Assembly (NCBI RefSeq): GCF_026616195.1 | Contig: NZ_JANHDH010000001.1 | Location: 1 to 64,000, forward strand | Reading direction: 5' to 3' | DNA length: 64,000 nucleotides | From: Haloarchaeobius amylolyticus | GTDB taxonomy: Archaea; Halobacteriota; Halobacteria; Halobacteriales; Natrialbaceae | Shown: positions 33,772 through 42,520 of the stretch, piece by piece | How the letters are laid out: every line of letters begins with the position of its first letter | Numbering within the stretch: the stretch's first letter is position 1 | The notes under the pieces: generated by a model | Told to the model about the DNA's origin: nothing | Databases searched by the model: none | The model's input: the letters and a program-made list of their open reading frames with translations, nothing else | Program-made: the position numbers and the translations under genes

Positions 33772-35310
33772 TCACTCGACGGTGAACTCGAACCGGGCCC
33801 CGCCGGTCGCCGCGTCGGTGAGCGTGACGGACCAGTCGTGGGCGCAGGCGATCTCGTCGACGAGTGCGAGCCCGAAGCCGGTCCCCGACTGTCGAGTCGT
33901 GTACCCGGGCTGGAAGGCCTTCTCGCGCTTTCCCTCGGGGATACCGGGGCCGTCGTCCTCGACGAAGAACCCACCATCCATCGCCCCGACACGGACCGTC
34001 ACGTCCGGGCCCGCGTGCTCGACGGCGTTCCGGAAGAGGTTCTCGAGCAGTCGCTGGAGCCGTTCCTCGTCCGCAAGCAGCGTCCTGTCCTCGGCCACCG
34101 AGAGGGTCGCGTCGTCGGCGTTCACCGTCGAGGCCCAGGCCGCCCGGGTGACGGCCTCCAGCGAGACCGACGATGGATCGACCACGGCCCTCCCGCCGCG
34201 CGCCAGCGAGAGCACGTCGTCGATGATGGCGTCCATCCGGCCGAGGGCCCCCTCGATGCGGTCGAGGTGTGGGCTGTCGCACTCGCCCTTCGCGAGCAGG
34301 AGCGAGGTCCGCGCGGTCGACAGCGGGTTGCGGAGGTCGTGGGAGACGGCGCCGGCGAACCGCGAGAGTCGCTCGTTCTGCCGGGCGATCTCCTGCTCCC
34401 AGACGTGCTGGCTCGTCAGGTCCTCGATGGCGACGACGACCTGTTCGACCCGGCCCGATTCGTCCCGGACCGGTGCCGCGTTGGCGACGACCCATCGCTC
34501 CCCCGTCGGCGTGGTGATGCCACACTGGACGCCGTAGATGCACCTGTCCTCCTCGATCGCCCGTTCCACCGGGAGCGCGGGTCGCGCCAGTGATTCTCCC
34601 TCCGCGTCCACCGGGTCGAGGCCGAGTTCGGTGCAGTGCGTCCCGGCGAGCGACTGCGCCGTCTGGCCGAGGATGGACGCGGCCTGGTCGTTCAGGTCGA
34701 CCAGCGTGCCGTCGGTGTCGAAGATGACGATGCCGACCGGGCTCGCCTCGAAGCACCTGGCGATGGTCTGCTGTCGCCGCGCCGCCGCCTCGAACCGCTC
34801 CTTCTGGGCGAACAGGCCACCGAGGATGGCGACGGTCCCGACGAGGGCGACCATGCGCTCGGTCCGGCGACGCGGTTCGTCGAGCAGGAACACGAGGACG
34901 GCGACGACGGTCTCCTGGTCGACGATGGGGACGCCGAGTGCAGCGTGGAACCCCGCGGCCACGGCGGCGCCCCGCCTGTGGAACCGTGCCGAGGAGACGG
35001 CAGCCACGTCCCTGATCCATTCCGGCTCCTGTGTCTCCCAGACCCGACCCGGCAGTCCCTCGCCACGTTCGTAGGTGCGGTCCCGCGAGTCCCGGTGGAA
35101 GCGTCGCAACCGGCGGTCCGGCTGGTACCACGTGGGGCCCAGTTCGAGGCGGCCGTCCACCTGTCGCCACACCTCGGCGTAGCGCCAGTCGGTGTGCTGG
35201 CAGACGATCTCGACGGTCGACGCGAGTGCGTCGTCGAGCGTGTCGGCGGCGGAGACGGTCTGTGCGACCTCGTGGAGGACCGCGAAGTCGCGGGCAGCCG
35301 CGGTGCTCAT
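33772..35310 (-). CDS. Sensor histidine kinase, GAF-PAS type (kinase 2)
   Basis: A 512-residue paralogue of kinase 1 with the same domain order: GAF (FAVLHEVAQTVSAADTLDDA onward), PAS (EASPVGIVIFDTDGTLVDLN), H-box FAGAVSHDLRNPLS, N-box LENLFRNAVEHAG, and GTGFGLALV. The two differ throughout, so the duplication is old. It starts 6 bases after the stop of the phospholipase-D-like gene, pointing to a three-gene operon. Confidence 0.9.
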   Translation of the reverse strand: MSTAAARDFAVLHEVAQTVSAADTLDDALASTVEIVCQHTDWRYAEVWRQVDGRLELGPTWYQPDRRLRRFHRDSRDRTYERGEGLPGRVWETQEPEWIRDVAAVSSARFHRRGAAVAAGFHAALGVPIVDQETVVAVLVFLLDEPRRRTERMVALVGTVAILGGLFAQKERFEAAARRQQTIARCFEASPVGIVIFDTDGTLVDLNDQAASILGQTAQSLAGTHCTELGLDPVDAEGESLARPALPVERAIEEDRCIYGVQCGITTPTGERWVVANAAPVRDESGRVEQVVVAIEDLTSQHVWEQEIARQNERLSRFAGAVSHDLRNPLSTARTSLLLAKGECDSPHLDRIEGALGRMDAIIDDVLSLARGGRAVVDPSSVSLEAVTRAAWASTVNADDATLSVAEDRTLLADEERLQRLLENLFRNAVEHAGPDVTVRVGAMDGGFFVEDDGPGIPEGKREKAFQPGYTTRQSGTGFGLALVDEIACAHDWSVTLTDAATGGARFEFTVE

Positions 35311-35316
35311 AGCTCT

Positions 35317-36993
35317 TCAGAGGTCCCGCGGCGGCTTGACGCAGTCGTTACCTGTCTCGAACCTGACCCGCCGGTACAGGACCACCGCGACGCCCCCGGC
35401 CGCGACCGCCGCGGCGACCAGCAGGACGGATGGAACGTCCCGGTTCGTCGACCAGTCGGCGTCGAAGGCGTCCGCGTAGTAGGCGCCCACCTCGTCGCCG
35501 GTGAGGACGACCGCGACCTCGCGGTTCTCCCGCAGGGAGTGGCTGTTCCAGTTGACGCTCCCGACGACGACGTGGCGGCGGTCCACGACCACGCCCTTCG
35601 CGTGGACCTTCGCGAACCGACCGTCGGGGTCGACGAGCTTCGCGTCGAGGTCGAGCCCCTCGCGGGCGGCGAGTCGGTCGAGCTGGGCCGCGACGCGGGC
35701 GTTCTCCTCCTCGGCGTACCACGCGCTGCTCAGCAGGATGCGGACCCGGGTGCCGTTCCGGGCGGCCGCGATGGCGGCCCGGACCAGCGGTGTCTCGACG
35801 CTCCCGACCGCCATCTGCTCGACCCGGACCGAGTGGTTCGCGGTGCGGACGAGGTGGGTGAGCCGTGACTCGGCGTTGTCCGGTGCGACGAGGACGGTGA
35901 CGCGCTCGACCGGCACGGTCCGCGCGTCGATGCGCGAGGGGTAGTCGCCGGTCGCCGGGTCCGGGAGGACCGGGTCCACGTCGCCCCGGACCGACCGCCA
36001 GGGGAGCGCGTCGTGGGCCGCCCAGTCCGCCGCGAACACCCTTGCCAGCGCGTCGGTCGGCCCCTCGCGGAGGGAGACGCCCCAGCCGCGGTTGGCCCGC
36101 CCGCCCGTGCCCGAGGGCTTCCAGTTCTCCGTGAGCACGAGCGCCCGGTCGTCGGCGACCGCGTACTTCGCGTGGTGGAAGTCGTAGCGGGCGCGGGGGC
36201 CGTCGAGGACGCGGACCGCGACGCCGGCGCGGACGAGCCGGTCCAGTCGCGCGACCTGGTGCTCGCTGACGCCCCCGACCGGTGCGCCGTCGACCAGCAC
36301 CCGGACGGTCACACCTCGCTCGGCGGCGGCCACGAGCGCGTCGGTCACCCGGGCCGACGTGAAGGTGTAGCCGGCGAGGAGGACCCGCTCCTCGGCGTCG
36401 TGTATCGCGTCGAGTGGCACCCGTGAGTCCGGCGTGACGAAGGCCCGGACGGTCGTCGGGCCGCTGGTGGCGGGCGCGAAGTCGGTCGCGCCGTAGGGCA
36501 CCCAGCGGTCGCCGGTCCACGCCTCGGCCTCCGGCGCGCGCTCGTACGTGAACCGGGCGACGACGCGGTCCGCGTCGGCGAGGACGACGCTTTCGCCGCC
36601 GTTCGCGAGCGCGGGGAAGTCGGGAACCGCCACGACCCGGTCGGCCACGTCGTCGCGGAGCGCGGCCGGTTCGGCGGTGAGTGCGACGCGACCCGAGACG
36701 GTCACGTTCGGGAGCCGCGCCGTCTCCTCGTCGTCACCGAGCGTCCACCCGGAGAGGTCCGTGCGGTCGGGGAACGCGACCACGACGTACTCGCCGTGGT
36801 CGCCCGCGGCTGCGGGGTTCGGCGCGACCGCGACGATGCGGGGACCGGTCTGGTTCTCCGGTGGCGCCGTGGCGGTCTCTGGAGCCGGGGACCCGACTGC
36901 GGCCGACTGCGGGCCGCCAGCTCCGGCCGCGCCGAGAGCCGGTGCTACCAGCGCGGTACAGACGAGCGCGAGCAGCGCGAGCGACCGGAGCAC
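35317..36993 (-). CDS. Secreted phospholipase D-like protein with lamin-tail domain
   Basis: A 558-residue exported protein. Signal peptide at 1-22, then a lamin-tail-type beta domain (about 50-150, VVAFPDRTDLSGWTL), then two PLD half-domains with HKD motifs HAKYAVADD and HAKGVVVDRR followed by GSVNWNSHSL. A C-terminal helix (about 520-540, VLLVAAAVAAGGVAVVL) anchors it. Members are nucleases or phosphodiesterases; an extracellular nuclease is the simplest guess. It heads the operon with the two histidine kinases. Confidence 0.85.
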   Translation of the reverse strand: MLRSLALLALVCTALVAPALGAAGAGGPQSAAVGSPAPETATAPPENQTGPRIVAVAPNPAAAGDHGEYVVVAFPDRTDLSGWTLGDDEETARLPNVTVSGRVALTAEPAALRDDVADRVVAVPDFPALANGGESVVLADADRVVARFTYERAPEAEAWTGDRWVPYGATDFAPATSGPTTVRAFVTPDSRVPLDAIHDAEERVLLAGYTFTSARVTDALVAAAERGVTVRVLVDGAPVGGVSEHQVARLDRLVRAGVAVRVLDGPRARYDFHHAKYAVADDRALVLTENWKPSGTGGRANRGWGVSLREGPTDALARVFAADWAAHDALPWRSVRGDVDPVLPDPATGDYPSRIDARTVPVERVTVLVAPDNAESRLTHLVRTANHSVRVEQMAVGSVETPLVRAAIAAARNGTRVRILLSSAWYAEEENARVAAQLDRLAAREGLDLDAKLVDPDGRFAKVHAKGVVVDRRHVVVGSVNWNSHSLRENREVAVVLTGDEVGAYYADAFDADWSTNRDVPSVLLVAAAVAAGGVAVVLYRRVRFETGNDCVKPPRDL

Positions 36994-37044
36994 GCCGATG
37001 CTGGCCGCTCGCTGGTATAAGAAAGGTCGGAAAGTGGGGGTCGC

Positions 37045-38307
37045 TTACGCGGCGGTCTCGGGCTCGTCCTCGACGACGGCGGCCTTCTCGGCCTCGTCCT
37101 GCACGAGGAACGAACGGTCGTCGCTGTAGCCGGAGACGGCCTCGAGCGCGTCCTCGGTCCCGATCTGGTTCAGCGCCCAGGCGGCGCTGGCGCGGACGGT
37201 GTCGTCCTCGTCCTCCTCGAGGACGTCCGCGAGCGGCTCGACGGCCCGGGTGTCACCGATGAGGCCGAGCGAGCGGGCGGCGCGCGACCGGATGATCTCG
37301 TTCTCGACGGCGAGTTTGTTCGCGAGGGGCTGGACCGCGTCCTCGGCGCCGATCTCGCCGAGCGCCTTGAACGTCACCTTCTGGAGCGCCGGGTCGGAGT
37401 CGGCGTCGACGTAGTCCAGCAGCATCTCGACGGGCTCCTCGGAGCCGATCTTGCCGAGGACCGAGATGGCCATCTTGTCGCGGCGCTGGGCCTTCTGCTG
37501 CATGGCGTCGAGTGCCTCCTCCGGGCCGAGGCGTTCGAGTGCCTCCATGCAGTGCTCCTCCATGAAGTCGGAATCGAACATATCGAGCCCGATGAGGATC
37601 TTCTCGGCCTCCATCTCGCGCTCGAACACCTTGATGGCGTGCCACTCGGGCGGGAAGTCCTTGCGGTGGTCGAGCACGTCGTAGAAGCCGTGGAAGTCGA
37701 GCTGCTCGCGCACGGAGAGGTCGTCCCACTCCTCTGCCGCCTCGAGGTCGTCCAGCAGCGTCTGGCTGGCCTCGAGCAGGGCCGCGATGGTCTCGGCGTC
37801 CTCGTCGGGGTCGAGGTTCTGGGACTCGACCGCGTCGACGGCCTCCGAGAGCGCGTCGGCGGCCTCGTCGACCTCGCTCACCGAGGCGCTCACGTCGAGT
37901 TCGTCGGTCGCGAGGAAGGACTCGACCGCGTCGACGACCTCGTCCTCGCCGGTCTCGGTCCAGCGGGTGTCCTCGATGGTGGACGTCGCCTCCTCGATGT
38001 CCTCGACGACCTCCTCGGCGTACGGGCCGCGCGCCTCCTCGAGGTCGTCGCGCAGGTCCGAGATGCGGGAGTCGAGCTCCTCGGCCGGGTCGTCCTCGTC
38101 GTCGTCCTCCGGTTCGGGGAGGTCGGCGTCCTCGAGGTCGGCCGCGACAGCGTCGAGGTCGCTCTCGACGTCGTCGAGGTCGGCTTCGGTCTCGGCATCT
38201 TCGAGGTCCGCGGCGATCGCGTCCAGTCGCTCCTCCAGCGACTCGACACTCACGTCCTCGGACTCGGACTGGGCGTCGGCATCGGCATCGGATTCGTTCT
38301 CACTCAT
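37045..38307 (-). CDS. HEAT-repeat protein with acidic coiled-coil N-terminus
   Basis: A 420-residue cytosolic protein. Residues 1-190 are very acidic and helical (coiled-coil-like, rich in Asp/Glu and Ala). Residues 250-400 contain HEAT/PBS-type repeats (IGSEEPVEMLLDYVDADSD, ALGEIGAEDAVQPLANKLA, SLGLIGDTRAVEPLADVLE, ALNQIGTEDALEAV). Such arrays bind other proteins. No enzyme site. It is a single gene with no partner. Confidence 0.8.
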   Translation of the reverse strand: MSENESDADADAQSESEDVSVESLEERLDAIAADLEDAETEADLDDVESDLDAVAADLEDADLPEPEDDDEDDPAEELDSRISDLRDDLEEARGPYAEEVVEDIEEATSTIEDTRWTETGEDEVVDAVESFLATDELDVSASVSEVDEAADALSEAVDAVESQNLDPDEDAETIAALLEASQTLLDDLEAAEEWDDLSVREQLDFHGFYDVLDHRKDFPPEWHAIKVFEREMEAEKILIGLDMFDSDFMEEHCMEALERLGPEEALDAMQQKAQRRDKMAISVLGKIGSEEPVEMLLDYVDADSDPALQKVTFKALGEIGAEDAVQPLANKLAVENEIIRSRAARSLGLIGDTRAVEPLADVLEEDEDDTVRASAAWALNQIGTEDALEAVSGYSDDRSFLVQDEAEKAAVVEDEPETAA

Positions 38308-38360
38308 GATTGGCCCCCGTTGCCGTCACGTTCATGCGGGCAACTCGGGCCAGCGTGTTC

Positions 38361-39080
38361 CTAAGCGTTTCCATACCACTTCGCCAGCACGCGCCCCCCG
38401 CGCCAGTAGAACCAGGGTCCCGCGAGCAGGTACGCGAGCGCCAGCGTGAGGATGGCCCAGGGGAACGTCCGGCCGTAGAAGTAGGGGAAGAGCACCGCGA
38501 GCCCGTGGACGACGCCCATCAGCAGGGCGTCGCGGGCGAGCAGGTCCGGGTACCGGACCGTCGAGACCATCAGGTAGACGAACGCGCCGGTGGCCGCCAG
38601 CAAGAGCGCGGCCGAGGTGATGCCACAGAGCACGGCGGCCGAGAGGATGGTCGCCGCGAGCGTCGTCGGGACGCCCTCGGTGTACTCGTCGGCCGTGTCG
38701 TAGGCGGTGTACATCCCGAGGCGGACGACGCCCATCGCCACGAACAGGGCGGGGAGGACCATCGCCGCGACCGCCCGCGCGGTGAGCGCGTCGAACGAGA
38801 CCGTCCAGGTCGCCGACGCCGTCGCGTACACCAGCACCGCGGGCGCGACCGAGAACGAGGCCACGTCCGCCAGCGAGTCGAGGTACGGGCCGACCTTCGA
38901 CCCGCCGGAGTAGCGCGCGACCACGCCGTCGAGCCCGTCCGCGATACCCGCGAGCAGGACGAGTCTCGCCGCCAGTTCCACGTCCTGGAACGCGACGACG
39001 ACCGCGACGAACCCGAGCGACGCGTTCGCAGTCGTCACCACGTCGGCGAGACTCAGGCGGCCGACGAACCGTGGCAACAT
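38361..39080 (-). CDS. CDP-alcohol phosphatidyltransferase (archaetidylserine synthase-like)
   Basis: A 239-residue membrane enzyme with about seven helices. The CDP-alcohol motif is DGLDGVVARYSGGSKVGPYL followed by DSLADVASF, which contains the metal Asp residues in the PssA arrangement. Length and motif suit transfer of a phospho-archaetidyl group to serine, but other alcohols cannot be excluded. ATG at 39080 chosen from the N-terminal pattern MLPRFVGRLSLADVVT. Confidence 0.85.
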   Translation of the reverse strand: MLPRFVGRLSLADVVTTANASLGFVAVVVAFQDVELAARLVLLAGIADGLDGVVARYSGGSKVGPYLDSLADVASFSVAPAVLVYATASATWTVSFDALTARAVAAMVLPALFVAMGVVRLGMYTAYDTADEYTEGVPTTLAATILSAAVLCGITSAALLLAATGAFVYLMVSTVRYPDLLARDALLMGVVHGLAVLFPYFYGRTFPWAILTLALAYLLAGPWFYWRGGRVLAKWYGNA

Positions 39081-39183
39081 ATCACCCCGGTTGGCTGGCC
39101 CGGTTTTACGCTCTTTCGGTCTCCGGGCGCCGGCGACGATTGCCGGGGGTTCGCCGCCGGCTCGCCGAGCGCGGACCGCGGCG

Positions 39184-39192
39184 CATATATTG
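39184..39192 (+). promoter_or_regulatory. TATA box of the halocyanin gene
   Basis: catatattg is centred 26 bases before the ATG at 39214, the expected spacing for a leaderless mRNA. Confidence 0.65.
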
Positions 39193-39213
39193 CGGAGTTC
39201 CCAAGCCCCCACC

Positions 39214-39645
39214 ATGAACCGCCGCACGTTCCTCGCCGCGGTGAGTGGCTCGACACTGGCCGGGCTCGCCGGCTGTCTCGCCGTCGGTTCCACCTCGCGG
39301 CTCAACTGCGCTGAGGGCTGTGACGTCGGCATGGGCGCGAGCGCGTTCCTGCCCGACGAGTACACCGTCAGCGTCGGCGACACCGTCACGTGGAAGAACA
39401 CCTCCAGCAAGGCCCACACCGTCACCGCCTACGGGAACGCCATCCCCGAGGACGCCGCGTACTTCGCCTCCGGTGGCTTCGACTCCGAGGAAGCGGCACG
39501 GGACGCCTGGTTCGGCAAGCGCGGCGGCGCCATCCCCTCCGGCGGGTCCTACTCGCACACGTTCGAGGTTCCCGGGACGTACAACTACGTCTGCGTCCCG
39601 CACGAGCGTGGCGGGATGGTCGGTCGTATCGTCGTCGAAAAATAA
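39214..39645 (+). CDS. Halocyanin-like blue copper lipoprotein
   Basis: A 143-residue exported cupredoxin. Signal: MNRRTFLAAVSG with twin arginines and lipobox GLAGC at residues 17-21. Type 1 copper ligands are visible as His in SSKAHTVTAY and Cys, His, Met in YVCVPHERGGMVG. Two extra cysteines (NCAEGC) near the mature N-terminus may form a disulfide. It carries electrons at the outer membrane face, probably near menaquinone-dependent complexes. Confidence 0.93.
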   Translation: MNRRTFLAAVSGSTLAGLAGCLAVGSTSRLNCAEGCDVGMGASAFLPDEYTVSVGDTVTWKNTSSKAHTVTAYGNAIPEDAAYFASGGFDSEEAARDAWFGKRGGAIPSGGSYSHTFEVPGTYNYVCVPHERGGMVGRIVVEK

Positions 39646-39669
39646 TCCGTCGGCGACTCGCGTCGCGAC

Positions 39670-40344
39670 TTACTCCTCGTCTTCGTCGGCAGCCTCGGCC
39701 TCCTCGGCCTCGACTGCGACGTCCTCCTCGTCGACGTCGACGGCAGCCTCCTCCTCGGCGGCCACCTCTTCGGGGTGGGCCTCGAGGGTCGCCTTCTGGA
39801 TCTCCACCCGGCGGAGCGGGTAGATGGTCTTCGCCTCGCCGTAGATGGCCGAGCTGAGTCGACCCTCGACGACGGAGTCGATGACGTCCTCGAAGGTGTG
39901 CTCGCGGGCGGCCTCGCGGACGATCTGGATCATCGTCTTGCGGATGGCGCGCTCCTGGCTGTGGTCGGCCTTCTTCGTGGTGAACGCGACGGGCTGGATC
40001 TGGACGCGGTAGTCGTCCTTCGTCAGCACGGTGATGTGGGCGTCGATCTTGGACGCGCCACGGCGGACGAGACTACGGAGGTAGTCACGCGTCAGCTCGT
40101 GCTGGACGAACTCGGTGTACGCGGCGTCGCTGCCGACGTCGGTCACCTTGAACTTGAGCTTCGTGTTGTTCTCGCTCGCGTTGTCGGTGAGGTCACCGAG
40201 GGTGGTTTCGATGGTGCGGTCGAGCACCTTCTCCGGTTCATCTGCGGGTGTGGTACCGAGCTCCGCCCGGTCGAACATCTCGGGGGCGTGGAGCGTGTAC
40301 CACCGCTTCTCTTGTTTCTTGCGGGAAACGGATCGTTCGCTCAT
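39670..40344 (-). CDS. rps3ae: 30S ribosomal protein S3Ae
   Basis: A 224-residue archaeal/eukaryotic-type ribosomal protein (eS1). Conserved N-terminal RKKQEKRWYTLHAPEMFD and the middle SLVRRGASKIDAHITVLTKD are clear. The tail (from about residue 190) is extremely acidic, as usual for haloarchaea. The ATG overlaps the stop of pcc1 (ATGA). Last gene of the rps15 operon. Confidence 0.96.
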   Translation of the reverse strand: MSERSVSRKKQEKRWYTLHAPEMFDRAELGTTPADEPEKVLDRTIETTLGDLTDNASENNTKLKFKVTDVGSDAAYTEFVQHELTRDYLRSLVRRGASKIDAHITVLTKDDYRVQIQPVAFTTKKADHSQERAIRKTMIQIVREAAREHTFEDVIDSVVEGRLSSAIYGEAKTIYPLRRVEIQKATLEAHPEEVAAEEEAAVDVDEEDVAVEAEEAEAADEDEE

Positions 40345-40580
40345 GATTTGTGTGTGGTCTGTTGCTCTGCGTGCTGTGCCACTCGTGACGCGACGTCGAC
40401 GTTCACGACGTAGTCGTCGACCGTCGAGTGCAGGCCCCCGGTCGTCTCCCGCTCGATGCGGGTGACGACGGCGCCCTCCTCGACGTGTGTCTCCATCTCT
40501 GCGGTGTTGTCCGGGCGGATCGCGGCCGCCACCAGTTCGGGGCGGTCGTGCTCGGTCCGGATCGTCGCGCGTCGTGTCAT
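40341..40580 (-). CDS. pcc1: KEOPS complex subunit Pcc1
   Basis: A 79-residue Pcc1, the dimerisation subunit of KEOPS, which makes t6A37 in tRNA. The sequence shows the expected beta-alpha pattern (IRPDNTAEMETHVEEGAVVT then TTGGLHSTVDDYVVNVDVAS). ATG at 40580 overlaps the stop of the DHH-like gene. Its place between ribosomal protein genes is common in haloarchaea. Confidence 0.88.
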   Translation of the reverse strand: MTRRATIRTEHDRPELVAAAIRPDNTAEMETHVEEGAVVTRIERETTGGLHSTVDDYVVNVDVASRVAQHAEQQTTHKS

Positions 40581-41749
40581 AGTGCCTCCCTGAAGGCGGT
40601 GATGAACTGCTTGGTCTCGCACTCGAAGGTCGCGTAGGCGGTCCGTGACGTACCGTCGGCCGACCCGCCGGTCTGGGTCACCGTCCGCGCCACGACGCCC
40701 GCGAGGTCGCGGTCGTCCACGGCTGCGGCGGCTGCCTCGTCGTCACCGACGACCAGCGCGACCGGCTCCGGCGACCGGAAGTCACGGACCAGTCGGGCCG
40801 CGACCTGCACCGGCGCCTCGTCCACGCGGGCGACGAACACGCCGTCGTAGCGGTGCGTCGTCGCCTCGCGGACGGCCTCGTGGGCCGCGTGGGCCGTCTC
40901 GCGCCACGCGTCCAGCGCGCCCTCGCGCACGTCGTGCCCGAGCGCCAGCGCCACGCCCGTACCGGGGGCGCCCACTGCCGCACAGTCGAGCACGTCCGCG
41001 AGGCCGCCGACCGTGGCGAACCGACCGTCGGGCGTGGTGTAGGGCCGGACCGCCCGTTCGAGGACGTCCCCGGCCCGCGTCGTGGCGTCGTCCGCACCGA
41101 CCGTCTCGACCGCGACCAGCGACGCCAGCGTGCGCCGCGCATCGTCGTCTACCTGCGGCTCGTCCGCGATGTCGAGGTCGGCAACCAGCTCGTCTGCGAC
41201 TGCACGCTCGCCCGAGAAGGGCGCGTGCACCAGCGTCGAGGCTGCCAGGCCGTCTGCCACGTCGTCGGTCGGTATCGCCACGCCGGGACGGCGGACCAGT
41301 CGCCCGCTCGTCTCGGCCGCCTCCACGAGTCGCTCGGTCGCGCCCGCGCCGGGCGTCACGCCCGCCGCGACGGCGCCGGCCAGTGCCAGCACCGAATCCG
41401 GCGCGCCACCGAGGTCGCCAGCAAGCCGCCACGCGGCCACGCTCGCCGGCTCGTCCGCGGGGTCGAGGTGATACGCCTCGGCCTCGGACGACCCGACGAC
41501 CAGCGCGGTCGTCTCGGCGTCTCGCTCGTCCCGGGCCACCCGCTCCGTGCGCGCGTCGACCGTCCGGCCGACGCTCACCTGGAACGGCGTCCCCACGTCG
41601 CCCAGCGCTCTCGCGACTAGCCCTGCGGCAGCGACTGCGTCTCCGCTCGCGCGGGCGACGACGTGGACGAACGAGGCCCGACGCAGTGCGCCAGCGATGT
41701 CACTGGCGGCGTCGGCGGCCCCGTCGGCGGTGCGACTCGAGTGCGACAT
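40577..41749 (-). CDS. DHH-like protein with degraded catalytic motifs
   Basis: A 390-residue protein in the position usually filled by a RecJ-like DHH protein. The first motif reads ASGDAVAAAGL instead of ADGDAxxS, and no DHH triad is found where expected (GSSEAEAYHL). The C-terminal half (VALALGHDVREGALDAW, VFVARVDEAPVQVAARL, ATVGGLADVLDCAAVG) resembles the DHHA1 region but without GGGH. It may be a structural partner rather than a nuclease. Coupled to pcc1 by overlap and 5 bases from rps15. Confidence 0.7.
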   Translation of the reverse strand: MSHSSRTADGAADAASDIAGALRRASFVHVVARASGDAVAAAGLVARALGDVGTPFQVSVGRTVDARTERVARDERDAETTALVVGSSEAEAYHLDPADEPASVAAWRLAGDLGGAPDSVLALAGAVAAGVTPGAGATERLVEAAETSGRLVRRPGVAIPTDDVADGLAASTLVHAPFSGERAVADELVADLDIADEPQVDDDARRTLASLVAVETVGADDATTRAGDVLERAVRPYTTPDGRFATVGGLADVLDCAAVGAPGTGVALALGHDVREGALDAWRETAHAAHEAVREATTHRYDGVFVARVDEAPVQVAARLVRDFRSPEPVALVVGDDEAAAAAVDDRDLAGVVARTVTQTGGSADGTSRTAYATFECETKQFITAFREAL

Positions 41750-41754
41750 GCAGC

Positions 41755-42228
41755 TCAGTTACTTTCTTCGAGGAGTTCTTCGGCTTCTTCGTAGGAGTAC
41801 TCGAAGTCGGCGTCCAGCTCGTCACCGCGGTAGTACGAGACGAGGCGGCGGACCTTCGACTCCGTGTTCTGGAGTGCGCGCTTGTTCTGGAAGTCCTGCT
41901 GGTTCTCCTCCATGTGTGCACGGAGGCGAACAGCACGCTCCATCAGGTTGCGCAGGTCTTCGGGCAGGTCGGGCTCGGCGTCGTGCTCTTCGAGGATCTC
42001 GGTGACCTTCTTGCCCGTCGCCAGCTTGACGTTGGGGACGGGTGTGCCGGTCACGCCCTCGTCGCGCAGCTTCATGCCGATCTGGGACGGCTCGTAGCCC
42101 TGCTCTGCCAGTTCGACGACGCGCTCTTCGATCTTCTCGGCGTCGACGTCACTCCACTCCGGGGGTTCATCCGTCACGGGTCGGTCCGAACCGGACTTGC
42201 CGCGACGGCGGGTGTGCATTCTGGCCAT
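41755..42228 (-). CDS. rps15: 30S ribosomal protein S15
   Basis: A 157-residue archaeal S15 (uS15). Signature: MARMHTRRRGKSGSDRP at the start, then PPEWSDVDAEKIEERVVELA and the conserved C-terminal SKVRRLVSYYRGDEL. First gene of the operon rps15, DHH-like, pcc1, rps3ae. A leader of about 140 bases with two strong hairpins precedes it. Confidence 0.96.
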   Translation of the reverse strand: MARMHTRRRGKSGSDRPVTDEPPEWSDVDAEKIEERVVELAEQGYEPSQIGMKLRDEGVTGTPVPNVKLATGKKVTEILEEHDAEPDLPEDLRNLMERAVRLRAHMEENQQDFQNKRALQNTESKVRRLVSYYRGDELDADFEYSYEEAEELLEESN

Positions 42229-42270
42229 TGGTAGATGATAGGAACAACAGACCGCGAAAGACGTGTGAAT

Positions 42271-42296
42271 CCGACAGAGACAGCTGTCCCTGTCGG
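42271..42296 (-). repeat. 26-bp near-perfect palindrome in the rps15 leader
   Basis: ccgacagagacag is followed directly by ctgtccctgtcgg. The 13-base arms differ by one base. In the minus-strand mRNA it can form a long hairpin about 43 bases before the rps15 ATG. Confidence 0.75.
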
Positions 42297-42304
42297 GAGC
42301 ACCT

Positions 42305-42351
42305 CCGTAATCCCAAGCCGGCGGAAGCCCGCCGGCGAGTCAGATTTACGG
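42305..42351 (-). ncRNA. Nested hairpin in the rps15 leader (structured RNA candidate)
   Basis: An outer stem ccgtaa/ttacgg (42305-42310 with 42346-42351) encloses an inner 8-bp stem gccggcgg/ccgccggc (42317-42324 with 42329-42336). On the minus strand the outer stem borders a ggaggt string (complement of 42301-42306), so a ribosome-site-like sequence lies between two hairpins. The rest of the 292-base gap contains a minus-strand aaaccctttag near 42390-42400, the likely promoter. No gene seen. Confidence 0.45.
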
Positions 42352-42480
42352 CCGTGCTGTTCCCGCGTGTTGGTTGCTTGGTGCGCCTCTAAAGGGTTTC
42401 TACTCGCTCGCGCGAGACACCACCGTTTCGTGTGAAGCGCCGACACGGGAGGCGGTGCCGTCGCCGACTTGATTCGAGAG

Positions 42481-42490
42481 GTTTATCAAT
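42481..42490 (+). promoter_or_regulatory. Box A promoter of tRNA-Ala
   Basis: gtttatcaat is centred about 35 bases before the mature tRNA 5' end, suitable for an archaeal tRNA promoter with a short leader. Confidence 0.55.
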
Positions 42491-42520
42491 ACCCCCCGAC
42501 CAACTAATGAATGCGTTCGA

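Noticed and set aside
33725..35170. An N-terminal extension of kinase 1 to nearly 1000 residues.
   Set aside because: The extension is an out-of-frame reading of kinase 2. The ATG at 33724 starts a normal GAF domain.
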